From Isoetes taiwanensis (lineage: Eukaryota; Streptophyta; Lycopodiopsida; Isoetales; Isoetaceae): a stretch of 64,000 bases of DNA. The notes beneath the pieces are model-generated. The model ran no database searches, was not told where the DNA came from, and worked only from the letters and a program-made list of their open reading frames with translations. The translations under genes were made by a program, and so were the position numbers. The stretch covers positions 10,691,317 to 10,755,316 of the forward strand of contig JAJEKV010000006.1 in assembly GCA_021234155.1 (NCBI GenBank), written 5' to 3'. Shown here piece by piece: positions 34,851 to 46,479 of the stretch (position 1 is the first letter of the stretch; each line of letters begins with the position of its first letter).

Positions 34851-36050
34851 TTTCAGGCTTTAATGACGTATCCAAGCAAATGATATATTAAATCATAACA
34901 AAAAACATTAATCTTGGTTTGGGAAACTTTTCACAAATCCCCGAAAAAAAAAAGAATTCTAATCTTGTAAATGGAACCTGCTTATGGCCGTTTTCAGCCT
35001 ACACTCCTTATATCATCAAAGATTAGTTGATTGCAGCACTATCATCTGTAGAGGAGCAGGTGCTGGATGCATGCTTCTTCTTCCAATCTACAGAAAAATA
35101 AATGCCGCCAGTCCCACTTCTTTGATCTGTTCTTACTAAAAGCTAATCTAAACCTAATCGAAAGGGAGAGAGAGGATCTATTCATTGAAAACAAATATGA
35201 AGGTATTTACTTGAATGGATGCTCATGGGGAATCCAACAAATAAGATAATACTAGGTATCTTTTACATCAAAAAATCCAAAAAGCACCCTGAAATGCCAG
35301 AAATTCAGACACACACACATGTCTAACTTGTTGTGAACTTGCCAATTTTCAAATTTTGTCGAATAAACGCCTTCTAACCCCGACATTTCTCGAACCAAGT
35401 ATAACTCTTGTTTCTTATAATTAAATTCCCCCTAAAATCCCCTTTTGTTTCATGATAGTCATGTGATGGCGCCTTCGTGTATTAAGCATAGTTTCATTAA
35501 ATATGGAAATTTCATGATTCCAATTTCTATCGAAATTAGTTTGTTCCTTGTTTTCTCATACATTTAATGACCAAACTGCGTCATTTAATGGAAAAGCTAT
35601 TAATAATGGCATCAAAACCACTGTATTTGAGACAAAATGGAGCAAAATTTAACGCGAAAAAGAAGAGTATAGCGCCATTTACCAAAAAATTGCCAGAAAT
35701 AGCATGAAAAATGCTACTACTGAAATAGAGGGAAATTACATGTAAATAAGCCCCAAATAGTCCAGACGATAATGCAAATGTAGTTCATTTCATTTCCAAA
35801 ATTTGAATATAAACACATTAGAAAGGTCTCCATATTTCTCTCAGCATGTGATGACTCTGCTCCACCAGTGCCTAGCAGTATCAAAATTGGACGTGTGTGA
35901 ACTCCCTCTTTCAGTATCCCTTCGGCCACCCACTTATGATATATCACACCCCAAGCTAGGATGGTCGAATCAGAGAAGCCGTCAAACACCTTCTATTAGG
36001 GATTTTGTGAGATCATAAAAAGGCTTTCTAAGAACTGCTGACTAAGCTAT
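34851..36050. other. Intergenic DNA without a supported gene
   Basis: AT-rich, with no long frame. A short stretch at 35420-35470 (ATTCCCCCTAAAATCCCCTTT) resembles one arm motif of the MITE at 18888. Frames near 35717-36018 have no recognisable content. Confidence 0.35.
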
Positions 36051-36464
36051 TACCAATCAGAAAAGAACTGGTAATCTAGTCAGCAAAATAGTTATAACTA
36101 ACTCACTGGATCACATTTTCTAGCATAAGTATTGATAGAAAAATCCAAATAAGCTCTTGTTTGGTGCAATGGATAGCTTTGTTGAGATCTTTCCAACCTT
36201 GAATGGTTTGCATATCTTTTAGCCCCGCAGGATAATAAAAAAATGTCAAAAACAACATTTTTTAGAATTTTGACAATCACAAATGGTTAAAATATGTGCA
36301 AACCGTCCAAGGTTGGAAAGATCTCAATGAGATCTATCTATTGCGCTAAATGAAAGCTCATTTGGACTTTTCTATCAATAGTTATGCTAGAAAATGTGAT
36401 CCCATGATTTAGTTATAACAGTTTTTGCTGACTGGACCCGTCAGGCTCTGATTTCTGATTAGTA
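36051..36464. mobile_element. Foldback MITE, 414 bp
   Basis: The left arm (36051-about 36215) and right arm (about 36285-36464) are inverted copies: TACCAATCAGAAA, AGTCAGCAAAA, GGATCACATTTTCTAGCATA and GAGATCTTTCCAACCTTG all recur inverted on the right. The loop is about 70 bp. The arms have diverged by about one base in ten. No ORF, and no clear target duplication. Confidence 0.7.
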
Positions 36465-36511
36465 GTTCATTTATCTTTATTTGGCTTAGTTGGCATGTTT
36501 TGAAGGCCCTT

Positions 36512-36973
36512 TTATAATCTCAAAAAAACCCTAATGCCTAAGTCCTCAAACTTTCTATATTTAATGTCAACTTGATCATAGATGAAGTGCAGTATCTCCT
36601 TCTTCATGTAAGCAATGATTCTCAAATTCTGTATCCTGGTCTTCAAGAAATTCTCAACCTTATAATCGGAGGTGACTTTAACATACATATCCCCACTTAA
36701 AGCTTCTTGGAGGACCGTCCTACAATCTCCATAGTCCAAACCCCTCATGCATTGGAGATAGTTCTCGCTAAAGTAATCATTGTCTTTTGCACAATTGATT
36801 GCTATAGCGTGGCCCCTGTTATCTTTCAGCTCACCCTTCTTCCATTTGTTCCACATTTGGCGAAAGAGTGTATAAATGTCATCGGGCATGAAGATGAACC
36901 TACTGACATCCTTTGTTATAACGCCTCCACGCCATTTAATATGAAATGTTGGCATGATACCATATAATCCCAA
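36512..36973 (-). CDS. Unidentified ORF, 153 codons
   Basis: A continuous minus-strand frame with natural amino acid composition: DDIYTLFRQMWNKWKKGELK, FSENYLQCMRGLDYGDCRTV, then a basic/aromatic tail ending GIRVFLRL. It has no membrane segments, no Cys/His cluster and no motif that I recognise. It lies directly beside a MITE and could be a transposon-derived or captured exon, or a lineage-specific gene. The start ATG is unconfirmed: the region upstream (on the minus strand) carries simple ACCATTTAA repeats and no obvious promoter. Confidence 0.35.
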   Translation of the reverse strand: MGLYGIMPTFHIKWRGGVITKDVSRFIFMPDDIYTLFRQMWNKWKKGELKDNRGHAIAINCAKDNDYFSENYLQCMRGLDYGDCRTVLQEALSGDMYVKVTSDYKVENFLKTRIQNLRIIAYMKKEILHFIYDQVDIKYRKFEDLGIRVFLRL

Positions 36974-38329
36974 ATGGGGTCATTGCACCATTTAACTTCA
37001 AACGGCACCATGGTGCCATTTGAGATTAAATGGTATCGAGGCATCATATAACAAAAGGTGGATGGGAACATATCTTGTACTCATCATTTCCCCTTTTCCT
37101 GCTCGTGCTGGTTTCCCGCGCTCCTGATATTGCCTCTGCAGATGGTGTATTTGATCCACATAAGGCTATTTGAATACCATCTTGGCCACAACATCATTTA
37201 CATCCACAGTCAGATGAAGAAGATCCAAATTACTAATTTGTCCAGGAAGAACTCTGCAAATTCTATAAGTATTTATCTTTCTCAATTCCATTCTGAAATC
37301 TTCTATCTTCATGGTACTGCACACAAGCTAAGCAGCTGAGAGGGAATGGTTACCATTTATTATGTACAATGTTCTTCCTACTAGCTTCTATTTTTATGAC
37401 CATGGTAATAGTTGCTTTGTGTCTGGATCAGCGGGTACAACATCTGTTGGCGTGAAGGTGGGATGGGAATCTTTTGCAGATGACTTGCAGAGTTTTTTGA
37501 CGTTTTGAGATTTATAACTCTTGTAGTTATGTTGGGTGGGCCTTCCGCCGAAACCCGGATGGACACCCTCCTTGTGTAAGTAACACCAAATGGAAACATG
37601 TGCTCGTGCTTCTGTATCTTTTTTAATTATAATTGCTACAAAGTTGCCTTCGACTCTAAACATATCTCAATGGTCTGGAAGGCCATGGAATATTTTTAAG
37701 GCATTTGAGGTTGCAAGGCAACCTACCAGAGAAGAAGATGTGCTCGACTAGGGATGTTTACACTTTCGTGTGTTCTACAACATACGGTATCCCATGTTCT
37801 TTATCGTATTAATATTATTTCATATCCCATGACTCATTTCCCATGTAGTTCCATTGCAAGATTTTCTAAATATGGAGCTCGTGCTATACAGAACCACCCC
37901 TAGGCCCCGAAAGGGCCAATTTTTTTTTTTGGATCCATGCACACCTACATTATATATAAATATGTATTATAACAATGTATTAATACTACATATTAAATCA
38001 TTGCACATGGCACTCCACATATCAGAAAATTAAACCATTGAATAAAATCCCTCCGGACCCCCTCCCAAAGTTGTTTTGGTGATATTCATACAGGGCGCCC
38101 AATGGCAGGCGAGGAACCCTATGTACATACATGCAAATACGCAAATCCCTCCCACAACCTTTGCAACAATTCCGTATTTCTAACTAATAGTTAACTGAAA
38201 CTTCCCAAAAAATGAGTCGCACCTAACAATGGCCAAGATTGCCTGAATGCGACATCCAATGACCCGAGACTATCGATGGACGCCACATGCAAGATGAAAA
38301 GCTCGTTTTTGCCATTTATGTCATGCATT
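36974..38329. other. Intergenic DNA with a MITE-related fragment
   Basis: The block at 37893-38130 starts GGCCCCGAAAGGGCC and contains AAACCATTGAATAAAATCCC and GATATTCATACAGGGCG, resembling one arm of the MITE at 18888-19358 plus its GGCCCC...GGGGCC flank. It looks like a decayed relative. The rest holds no supported gene. Confidence 0.35.
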
Positions 38330-38812
38330 AGGAACTTACTGGCTAGATCGAGACGTGCCAAATAGGGTTAACAACCAAGACCATGCCTGCCGAAGCCGCT
38401 CATACAAGAAAAAACAATGGTCAATACTTGCAAGTTTTTGCTTACATAAAGGACAGATCTTTAAAATCTGATTGTCAATTTTGTGGATCAGCCTGTTGGC
38501 TCTAAGGCATCTATGGATCACTTGACACCACAAAATCTCTACTACTTATCCCATACCCGTGTCTAAATACTTTTCTACTGTGGCTGAGCGACCTGAAGAT
38601 GCCATCTATTAGATGAAGGCAAGATTTCAAAAGCAGAAGCAATTTATACACAGAAGAAATAAAGCGCTCTGCTTAATACTCTGACAGCAATCCCATACAA
38701 TTACTTCAATTTGTGGGCCAGAATCCTGTGGCAACAATGTAGCAATATGGGTCCAAATTACTCTACCCCATCTGTACAATAAAAATGTTGTTCTAAATGC
38801 TTCCCATGGCAT
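38330..38812 (-). pseudogene. LINE C-terminal (zf-RVT) remnant
   Basis: The minus-strand frame at 38533-38336 reads QVIHRCLRANRLIHKIDNQI, then CPLCKQKLASIDHCFFLYERL and AWSWLLTLFG. This is the zf-RVT zinc-binding region at the end of plant LINE ORF2. Upstream on the same strand (38812-38627) a second frame (AFRTTFLLYRWGRVIWTHIA) is separated by a shift, so the copy is broken. No tail was identified. Confidence 0.6.
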
Positions 38813-38829
38813 GAGATGACCAGACTCGT

Positions 38830-39514
38830 ATCAAACTGTAATAGTGCTTATACCAACTGCTATCCATCGTCTTAATAAGGTATGGAGATGATATCCAGAC
38901 TATAGTGTGCATAACATTATCATGATTGATGATGATCACAGCAATCATTTCGAAATCCAAAATATATTGTCTTGCATATTTTTCAATATGCAGGAAGTAA
39001 GGAAGGTAGCAATTTGTTACGAGCTTTATTGCCTTATTTACGAGAAGCATACAATAGTGGAAGCACCCAAGATTTTTTACAATGTAACTTTACGAAAGGG
39101 TTTTTGCCATGAAAGATGGGAAGAAGACTCTAATGATGTTCAAAGACCTCTATATTATGCTCAAAAGTATTGGGCACCTAGTGATAGTAAAGAAAGCAAT
39201 TCTCATCGTACTAGGCCACATGTTGGACCTGATATGTAAAGGCATAGAATTAAGATAGCCACATTAGAATGTCAAATGCGGCAACAATGTTGTTGATCTT
39301 AAGTTTAGGATTTCAAAGTAGATGCATCAGTTCAAGCAACAAAACGATATTTGAAAGCAAAAAGTCGAAAAATTAGTAGTAGTTTGCATTATTATCAAAC
39401 TGTCTTTGTTGTACACTTTATTCATTGTAATGGAGATGTATCAAACTGTCTTTGTTATACATTTTATTCATTGTAATGGGATGTCCAGTTTGCTTCAATA
39501 GTTGAAAAAAAAAA
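38830..39514 (+). other. Possible terminal exon; otherwise unassigned
   Basis: A frame following an acceptor-like TTTTTCAATATGCAG (about 38977-38991) runs to the TAA at 39237-39239 with EVRKVAICYELYCLIYEKHT and LRKGFCHERWEEDSNDVQRP. It could be a decayed exon or a transposon remnant. No family is recognised. A tandem duplication of about 60 bp (AAACTGTCTTTGTTRTACA) lies at 39398-39480. Confidence 0.2.
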
Positions 39515-41860
39515 TCCCATTGATCCGAGCCATCGGATCGGCATTCTCGAATGGACAAGCATGCATCTCTTACATGCATGCATGCATTGCATGCATTTTC
39601 TGTGGCTCTGGTTCATTTGGGATCGCTATTTCTTGCAGATTCTTCATCGACTTCTCATCGGCGTTTTCTCCTGATAACCAATTGGGCACACATGAAGAAA
39701 ACAACATTGACAACGAGCATATCAAAGATCCAGGCACTTCGAGTCGCTTCTTTAAAAGAGCTCGTCGTAGCTTTGCAGGAAAAGACTGAATGATTTTCGA
39801 AAAGACAAAAAGACTTAAACATTATTTCTAAGTTTTCATAGTTGAGTTTTTATGCTTTACCAATAAAATGCTCAATGTTGGGCTAAAAACATTGCAATAA
39901 AAATGTCCACCATATGGACTTGAACGTTTACAAATATAATGATTTAGTTTTAAAGTACATGTTAGAAGTTAGAATAAGAATGAAAAATAGAATCTTGGAA
40001 CAAGGATTTGGTGACGGACGGAGCGGTTAACTTTGCTGTCGGGAGGCAGCATTCTGGTATTGGACAGCGTCATTGGAAGCATTGGAAGTATTGGCAGCAT
40101 CTAGATATAAAAAGGTGTGATTTGTTATGGAAATCACGAGTGGTTGTGTCAAAGTTATTGTGCCGGAATTCTTGTTGTACTTAACATTTTGTGAATGAAT
40201 AGAAAAGCCATTTCGTCACCATATTTTGTAGCATTTATTTCTTCCCATCATGGTGTTTGAGTTTCACGTTGCTTATTTCCATTCCTTGTACAAAAGCATT
40301 TTGTTGTCTTGAATACCATTTCCTTAAGCTTTAGTTTTGTATCCAACTTGTAGGAAATGGTGGCTTTGGAGACTTTGCACTCTATGAATGATGCATACGA
40401 ATGGTTGGACAATTCAGAGGTAAGTTCAGAATTGTTGCCACAGTTTTAGGTTAGTTGTTGCTTTATTGTTAGAGTGTGAGAGGCTCTTAACATCTCCTCT
40501 CTCAGCAGTTTCCTTGACTCCAACCCACCCTCCCTTAATCGCATCGATCCGAGACATCGGATCGACATTCTAGAATGGGGCGAGCATGCATGTCTTGCAT
40601 GCATGCATGCGGCGCATGCCCTTTCTGGTTGGGGTTTCGCTATTTTAGGCGCGGTTCTGCATCAACGTCTCATCGGCGCTTCCTCTTCTCTCAGCAGTAC
40701 CTTATTCTCTTTGAACCCACCCTCCCCCCCTTCTTTGTTTATTGTATTGTTTATCATGTTTTTCTTCCACCCGCTGGGTGATGCTTTTTTCCACCCCCTG
40801 GGTGATGCTATCCTCTGGTATGTTGTGTTGTCTCGTTTGTTGTGTTGGTGATGTGCGTGCACGGGTTGGCGAAAGCAAAGATTTCGACTTCTCCATGCGG
40901 GGTTTTTGGGAGCGATTTCTATGCCTTACGTTTGTCCAAGCCCCCCGTCAAGGCTTATCACTAGGGTTTTTCCTCGAAAACCCGAAAGGGCGGGTTTTTA
41001 ATCCCTTGATAAGCTTTCGGCGGTACATCGACCACTCATCTATTAGCATTGTATTTTTGGTGTCCAAATGATATAATTGATTTTTCCTTTATTTTTCGTG
41101 GGTAGTTCGCATGTGTGCGGCTACCCACTGTCCACCATTGTAGAAAATCTGCTGAGATGAATGAGAAGCCTATCTATCGGGCGGTTTGTTGGTTTCATGC
41201 GAGCCCCATTCTAGAATATGTATATTATTGTAAATGTTGTTTTTATTGCGTGGCACGCATGACTAGCCCCTCGTTTTTTCGAGGTTGCTTATTGTCGCAT
41301 GGCACGCGTGACCAGCCCCTCGCTTTTCGAGGTTGTTGTTTTCTTATATTTGTGTTCTAGTTTGTTGATGTGCAGGTACAGAGGGATGCGCGACTCCATC
41401 TTCTTCAAGCTTCAGGGGTTTCTTTGTGGGAGTGTTTTTTTTTTGCAGCTTGACGTTGTGTCCAAGCCCCTTGTAGAGGGCTTATCACTAGGGTTTTTCC
41501 TCGAAAACCCGGAAGGGCGAGGTTTTTAAATCCCGGTGATAAACTCTCTGCAGGTACACTTAACCGACATCTGTAGAATTTTTTTGGGGTCCAGATGTTA
41601 TAACTGGATATTCCCTCTCAGTTAACCACTCTCAACCATTGCAGACTTCTGCTAAGATGAATGAAAAGCCTAGCTAGAGCGGAGCTTTTGTCTATTTTCA
41701 TGCGAGCCCTTCGAGAATTATATATTTGGTGTACTCTAGCCTTCTATATGTTGTGTAAGCTTAATAAATAGATGCAAGACCCATAGAGCAATGGTCTGTG
41801 TGATCTCATAGACCAGTTGGTCTATAATGGACATTCGAAGTGCCATTCTCCCTCATTCTA
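39515..41860 (+). mobile_element. LINE-related cluster with two hairpin tails (copies D and E)
   Basis: Blocks at 39515-39700 and 40545-40720 are homologous (GATCCGAGCCATCGGATCGG, TGCATGCATGCATG, CTCATCGGCG). The family hairpin occurs twice: copy D has arms 40951-40960 and 41007-41016 (10 pairs), and copy E has arms about 41481-41488 and 41534-41541. Both enclose GGGTTTTTCCTCGAAAACCC. Each is followed by a similar segment ending GATGAATGARAAGCCTA. Copy E continues to ATAGACCAGTTGGTCTATAA (41804-41823) and TGGACATTCG, as in copies A to C. Two units of GGCACGCGTGACCAGCCCCT lie at 41255-41335. No intact ORF. The limits are approximate. Confidence 0.55.
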
Positions 41861-42479
41861 TTTTCTGTTTAAATTCATTCCCATTTGCTCCCCTATTTGG
41901 AAATGATATATCAATGTTCATAAAGAAATACTTTTCTTTAATCATATGATTATCAAGTTCTCATGTTGGCTCAATATAATTTAAAACACGATCCAATTCT
42001 TTTCTTAAGTATTAATCTGACATTTTGTTTTATTTTTCAATCCATGTTTGACTCCAATCCCACACTCCCTAGCTCCCTTTTTTACATCCTTTCTTCAAGG
42101 ATAAGGATAAGGATAAAGATAAAGATAAAGATAAAGAAAGATTAAGAACTTGCCTAGCCATTATAAGTTCATGCAACGACATTTTTTTTTGTGCGTTCAA
42201 GGTTATAATTCCTCATTCATTATAATGCATGTTTTACAAAGTTGTCAATTACATTGCTTACAATTATATTTCTTACAATAAAACTACATGAGCACTCATG
42301 GTTAGACTTGAACAAATCTAAAGTTTGCTAAATATGTCATAGCTGCAATGTTTCCATGCCAGATTGCAATGTGGTATCTTGAACACAATCCTTGTAGGAT
42401 AATAGAGCTTGAGAGGATGCAAATGAAAATCATAAAAAAGAAAAAGAAAAAACATATAGTCAATGAGTTATCCACCTCT

Positions 42480-42968
42480 TGTCAAAACCAACATCTTACA
42501 CAACAAACTTTCAAGACTCCAACAGTCCATAACCTTGCAATGACCTTTGGCAAGGACTATTTCTGGTGCCATGTAGTCCACAACTTCACACACATAGAAG
42601 TTGATGGTTTAGAATCAGTTATTTCCCATGCAAGGCCAAAATCATAAAGCCTCACCTGCAAATAATAGATAGTAATTGTATCATCATTGCATAGAGCCAA
42701 TAGTAGAACACAACTATACATACATATCCTTCAGCATCCCAAACAAAATCCTCTGGCTTCAGATCTCAATAAACAATTCCATTTTTGTATGCTATTACAA
42801 AGATTGTTTATCACTGCAGAAGTGAGTCAGATCCTCACTATAAAATTAGAAAGATGGGGTTACCATCGAGTATTCTCCAATAAATATCAGGGAAGTCATC
42901 TATCACAAGATCATAAGATGGTGGATTTAGAGTCTCAGTTTCATTGTAGAAGCACTTGAGAGCATCAT
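42480..42968 (-). pseudogene. Protein kinase pseudogene, exons 3' of the Gypsy insertion
   Basis: Read on the minus strand. 42968-42864 is an open exon ending at a GT donor. Exon 42813-42724 contains NGIVY, a stop in place of Arg, then DLKPEDFVWDAEGY, the catalytic loop of a Ser/Thr kinase. Intron 42723-42656 is GT-AG, and the next exon starts VRLYDFGLAWEI, the DFG segment, completing the usual EGYV-KL-DFG order. A shift follows, then DYMAPEIVLAKGH. The HRD-type Arg codon is now TGA and there is at least one frameshift, so it is dead. It resembles AGC/PKG-like kinases of plants. The 5' part continues at 55971-56240 beyond the retroelement. Confidence 0.6.
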
Positions 42969-44595
42969 TGTGACGTTCCAGCACAGTATACGGTCCCAAG
43001 ACATATACTGTACTGCCTCGTCACGCGTACACGCCACCCCGATTGACGTGTACGCCGACGCGTAGCCAAGCAAACAGCACCCTAGGGGGCAACTTGCAAG
43101 GTGTGTACATTTATTCATGTGCACATTTATCCATGTACACATTTAATTATGTGCACATTTACCCATGTGTACACATTTACCCATGTGTACACATTTAACC
43201 ATGTGGACACTTTATACCAACTAGTTAATAAAGGCAAGTGGGCCACACCATTTATCCCACATGCTCAAAGGGATAATGGGAAACCCTAGCCCTAAACCTT
43301 AGTCTATATACGTATAGGAACCCCTAACTTTCCATTTTTGTCCACAGCCTTCTAGAGCTCTGTTTTGCTTGCTCCAAGAGCCAATCTCGCCTCCCAAGAT
43401 CTGTCTGAGCAGCCTAGCTCATCACTTTTCCTTTCTAGCTTCATCTTCAAGCAGTTCTGCAGCATGGATGCGTTCAGAGCAGGAGGAGCAAGCCAGGGAT
43501 CAGGTATTTTGTCAATTCAATAGTCTAAACCGCCTTCCAGACATAGAATAAGTAGGTTTAGCCTATTAACTTGCCCATAGCAGCCATCTAGATCTCTAGA
43601 TACCCAGCCTTAACTAAAGAACCTAACTCTGTGATTTAGATTAAATCTTGTTCTTTAGTTCTTCTGTGATATGTATGTGGTGATGATCTATGTGGACTCA
43701 TTGTATTGGGAAGGGGGGTAGAGACCTTAAAGCTTAGTAGTATGATGCTCCTAGCTAGCCCTCTTTAATGCACTATTAAATTCGGCCTGTGTACAAGAAC
43801 CACACCTGGTTGTGGGTGAAGGGGCCAGACTGGCTTACAAGGAGGTTCATGTCCTGACTCATGATCATGTCCCTCTGGTAGTAAAGCCTATCGGGGACTA
43901 TTGTGCACTAGACCTAATGCTCGGCCACTGCGTGAGGGCTTTGCATGGGTTCGACACTCTTGGGGTGGTGGACACCTTCCATGGAGTTCAAGTCGAGTAC
44001 GGGCAGTGGCCCTCTAGTCACCTTGAGTCAAAGATGCCAATCTCTCGGAGGGAGTGATCCCTACCGCCCCATCGGGACCGGAGAGATGCAACCCAGAATA
44101 GCCCTTTGGCTATGCACCGGGAGGGCTACTGACCAGTCCCAACACTTTTCAACCTACTCGCAAAGTGTACTGGGAGGGGCGGATGGAGTGGACTACCCTA
44201 AGCCATGTTCTTATGCCAGCCAAATCCATTGCCATGAATTCTGTCTGCAATGACCTCTGGAGACCCAAGCCGTCAGTCATCCCCTTTGAGTTTGAGCCTT
44301 GGGTAGGATCTCCATATGTGATGTGCTGATCTTTGTCTATACAGATATGTGGTGAGCCATCCTTCGTGATGGTCATGTGATGTTATTGTTGTATACTGAC
44401 ATGTATGTTTACGCTTCCACAGCTAGGTAGGCCCCGAAGGGAGACAGGGTAAAATGACCCCTCCATTCTTCCCACTGGAACTCATCAAGGTTGCAGTGAC
44501 ACATGGAGGGCCTTGTATCAGCATGGAGCTGGTATGGGGGATGAACTCCTATTTGTATACGGTGAGTGCACCGTATATGAGTAGGGGACGTCACA
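42969..44595 (+). repeat. 5' LTR of the Gypsy element (1627 bp)
   Basis: Starts TGTGACGTTCC, ends GGGGACGTCACA. A tandem stretch of ATGTGYACATTTA units lies at 43105-43210. A TATA box (TCTATATA, 43303-43310) would start transcription near 43335. It differs from the 3' LTR by an extra block of about 32 bp near 43830 and one more 18-bp tandem unit. Frames inside it are not genes. Confidence 0.95.
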
Positions 44596-44596
44596 G

Positions 44597-44609
44597 TGGT
44601 ATCAGAGCA
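44597..44609 (+). other. Primer-binding site
   Basis: TGGTATCAGAGCA lies two bases after the 5' LTR and is complementary to the 3' end of initiator methionine tRNA, the usual primer for plant Gypsy elements. Confidence 0.9.
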
Positions 44610-44800
44610 ATGTTCTTGGTGACCAAGAGCAAAGCACTGACCATGCTTCCAGTAGTTCTAACTTAGTAGGATTCTTAAACCTCAAAAAAGTGGGAAATTT
44701 TTTCTCATTTTTTGTAGTTATGCTAAGCTAGTAACAGTTAGAAGAATTGAAAACCAGGAAAACTAAAAAGTTGAATTAAATTTCGATCTAAGGTAGAAAT

Positions 44801-45080
44801 GTCTCACGATATGCGCCAGAGCACAAAACTAAAATTTAGGATAAGCCCTAGGCGCACACCGTGGGTCACAGGCCATAATCACCTTGAAACTTGATGAATT
44901 TTAACAAGGTAATATGCTAGACCGAGTTTTAAGGTAAGAATTAGTTAGATTTGTATGTTACACCCCTATGAATATGCCTAGAAATCATATAATTTTGTCT
45001 AAAATGCCAAATGTCTCACGGTATGCGCCAGAGCCTTGATCTAAATATTAGTTCGGGCCCCCAGCGCACACCATGAGACA
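44801..45080. promoter_or_regulatory. Palindrome pair upstream of the H3-like ORF
   Basis: Two imperfect palindromes (44801-44868 and 45013-45079), each GTCTCACGRTATGCGCCAG, about 30 bp, then CAGCGCACACCGTGAGAC or a variant. The same pair recurs before ORF2 at 46608-46674 and 46811-46877 with nearly the same spacing (212 versus 203 bp). The position upstream of a TATA box suggests a cis-regulatory or RNA-structural role; this is inference. Confidence 0.6.
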
Positions 45081-45180
45081 AATGGTTTAGAAAACTCTGA
45101 AGTAAGCATATGTTATAGGTTAATAGGTGTTTTGGCACATGAAAAAGAGTAACTTAGAATTTGACCTAAAATTGCCCAAA

Positions 45181-45190
45181 CTATAAATAG
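45181..45190 (+). promoter_or_regulatory. Internal TATA box before the H3-like ORF
   Basis: CTATAAATAG lies 112 bp upstream of the ATG at 45293. An identical box lies 121 bp before the ORF2 ATG, suggesting that each accessory ORF has its own promoter. Confidence 0.55.
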
Positions 45191-45292
45191 ACCTAGACCC
45201 CCCCCCTCATTTGTAGACTTCCTGTTTAGAAAATTGCTCCACTTTTTGAGGCGATTTTTGGCGCCCGACCTCCGATTGACGTGACGTAAGAT

Positions 45293-46479
45293 ATGGCGCG
45301 CACCAAACAGACTGTCTCGGGTTCCTCGAGGAGGAGAAACAGCCAGCGCCCAAGTTCAGCAGATGCTTCGGGAGCGACTTCTCGCAGCAGGAGGCCAACC
45401 TTCATCAGACGAGGGAACCACTTCAGAGGAGCGGCACGAGCAAGAATCCCAGCAGGGATCACAAGAGAAGCTGGCCGACACCATCGACCAGGAGTCAGAC
45501 GGAGGAGCAGAGGTGCAGTCAGAAGCCTCAACGGAAGTGCTCGAGGAAGAGGACGACGAGACCCAAGAAGTGTACGAGCAGATAGAGCGGGAGATACAAG
45601 AAGAGGAGAGGGCAGAACGAGAGCGGGAGGCCAAGGTACAGGAGGAACAGAGGGAGCCCACTCCCGAGCCGACTGATGGAGAGCAGCTTGAAGCCTGGAT
45701 CAAGATGCATGAGGCGAAGGAATGGCGCAGGGAGAAGAAAAAGGTGGAGAAGAAGAGGAAGAGAGAAGAAAAGGAGGCCAAAGAGGCAGAAGCCAAGAAG
45801 AAGCTCAAGGGCAAAAACGTGGAGCAGCCTAAGAGGAAGACGAAGAAGACGCCTCGAACCAAGATCGTCATCGAGGAACGGCCAACCGACCAGCCCGCCT
45901 CCTCTAATGATTCAGATGACGAAGACTTCAATCCTAATCTAGAGGGAGGGAGCTCCTCCAAGCCCCCAGATGAGGAGCGGACAGCCCAGAGCAGACAAAG
46001 CAGGAGCAACTGGTGCAGGTACCCCCGCCCTATCCAACTTGGGAGAAGGACAAGAACCCCAAGAAGCCGCCTAGACCTGCCAGGGAGTCCTACGTGATAG
46101 ACCCTATCAGGGTCTACCAGAAGAAGTTGAAGGCACACCAGGAGTTCATGGCAGAGAAGCCCATTCCCCCAAAGAAGCCACCGAAAAGGAAGGCCAACTC
46201 GAAGCTGAACCGAGCAATTCGAGAGATTCGACACTTCCAGCGAAGCTATGGCTTTCTAATTTCCCGTGCACCGTTCGCCAGGCTGGTGAAGGAAGTTGTG
46301 CAAGAGTTCAGCTCCGACATGAGGGTAACGGGTTGCTGCTAGCCTTGCAAGAAGCAGCGGAGCAGAAGCTAGTACAACATTTTGAAGACTCCACAGCATG
46401 CACGGTACACGCCAAAAGGGTGACTTTAATGAGGAAAGACATGCACCTGGCTAGTCACATAAAAGGAGAGCCTCATTAG
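45293..46479 (+). pseudogene. CENH3-like histone H3 fusion ORF carried by the retrotransposon (frame-disrupted)
   Basis: The N-terminus reads MARTKQTVSGSSRRRNSQRP; MARTKQT equals the start of histone H3, with the Lys4 context. A charged Glu/Lys-rich region of about 220 residues follows in a frame shifted by one (45363-45975). A third frame (45974-46329) holds a basic [13 protein letters not shown] and then [10 protein letters not shown] (αN), [19 protein letters not shown] (α1) and SSDMRV (loop 1). After one more shift, [14 protein letters not shown]...HFEDS (α2), [11 protein letters not shown] (loop 2) and a short α3 lead to TAG at 46477-46479. EIRHFQ and RVTLMRKD are typical of plant CENH3; canonical H3 has RVTIMPKD. 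About 395 codons against 135-180 for host H3/CENH3, the extra being the charged insert. Three shifts and a small deletion in loop 1 make this copy non-functional, but frame preservation within each block implies past selection. Confidence 0.85.

Noticed and set aside
43812-44376. ORFs inside the LTRs (also 55193-55850)
   Set aside because: Not preserved between the two LTRs (frame changes through indels) and no homology.
45315-45676. Arg-rich continuation of the MARTKQT frame
   Set aside because: After the first 25 or so residues this frame becomes Arg/Gly-rich low complexity while the neighbouring frame carries the acidic, protein-like sequence; a one-base shift explains it better.
45356-46234. 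Long antisense frame (292 codons) across the H3-like ORF
   Set aside because: Ser/Leu-rich mirror of the Glu/Lys-rich sense strand; no motif, and the sense strand explains it.
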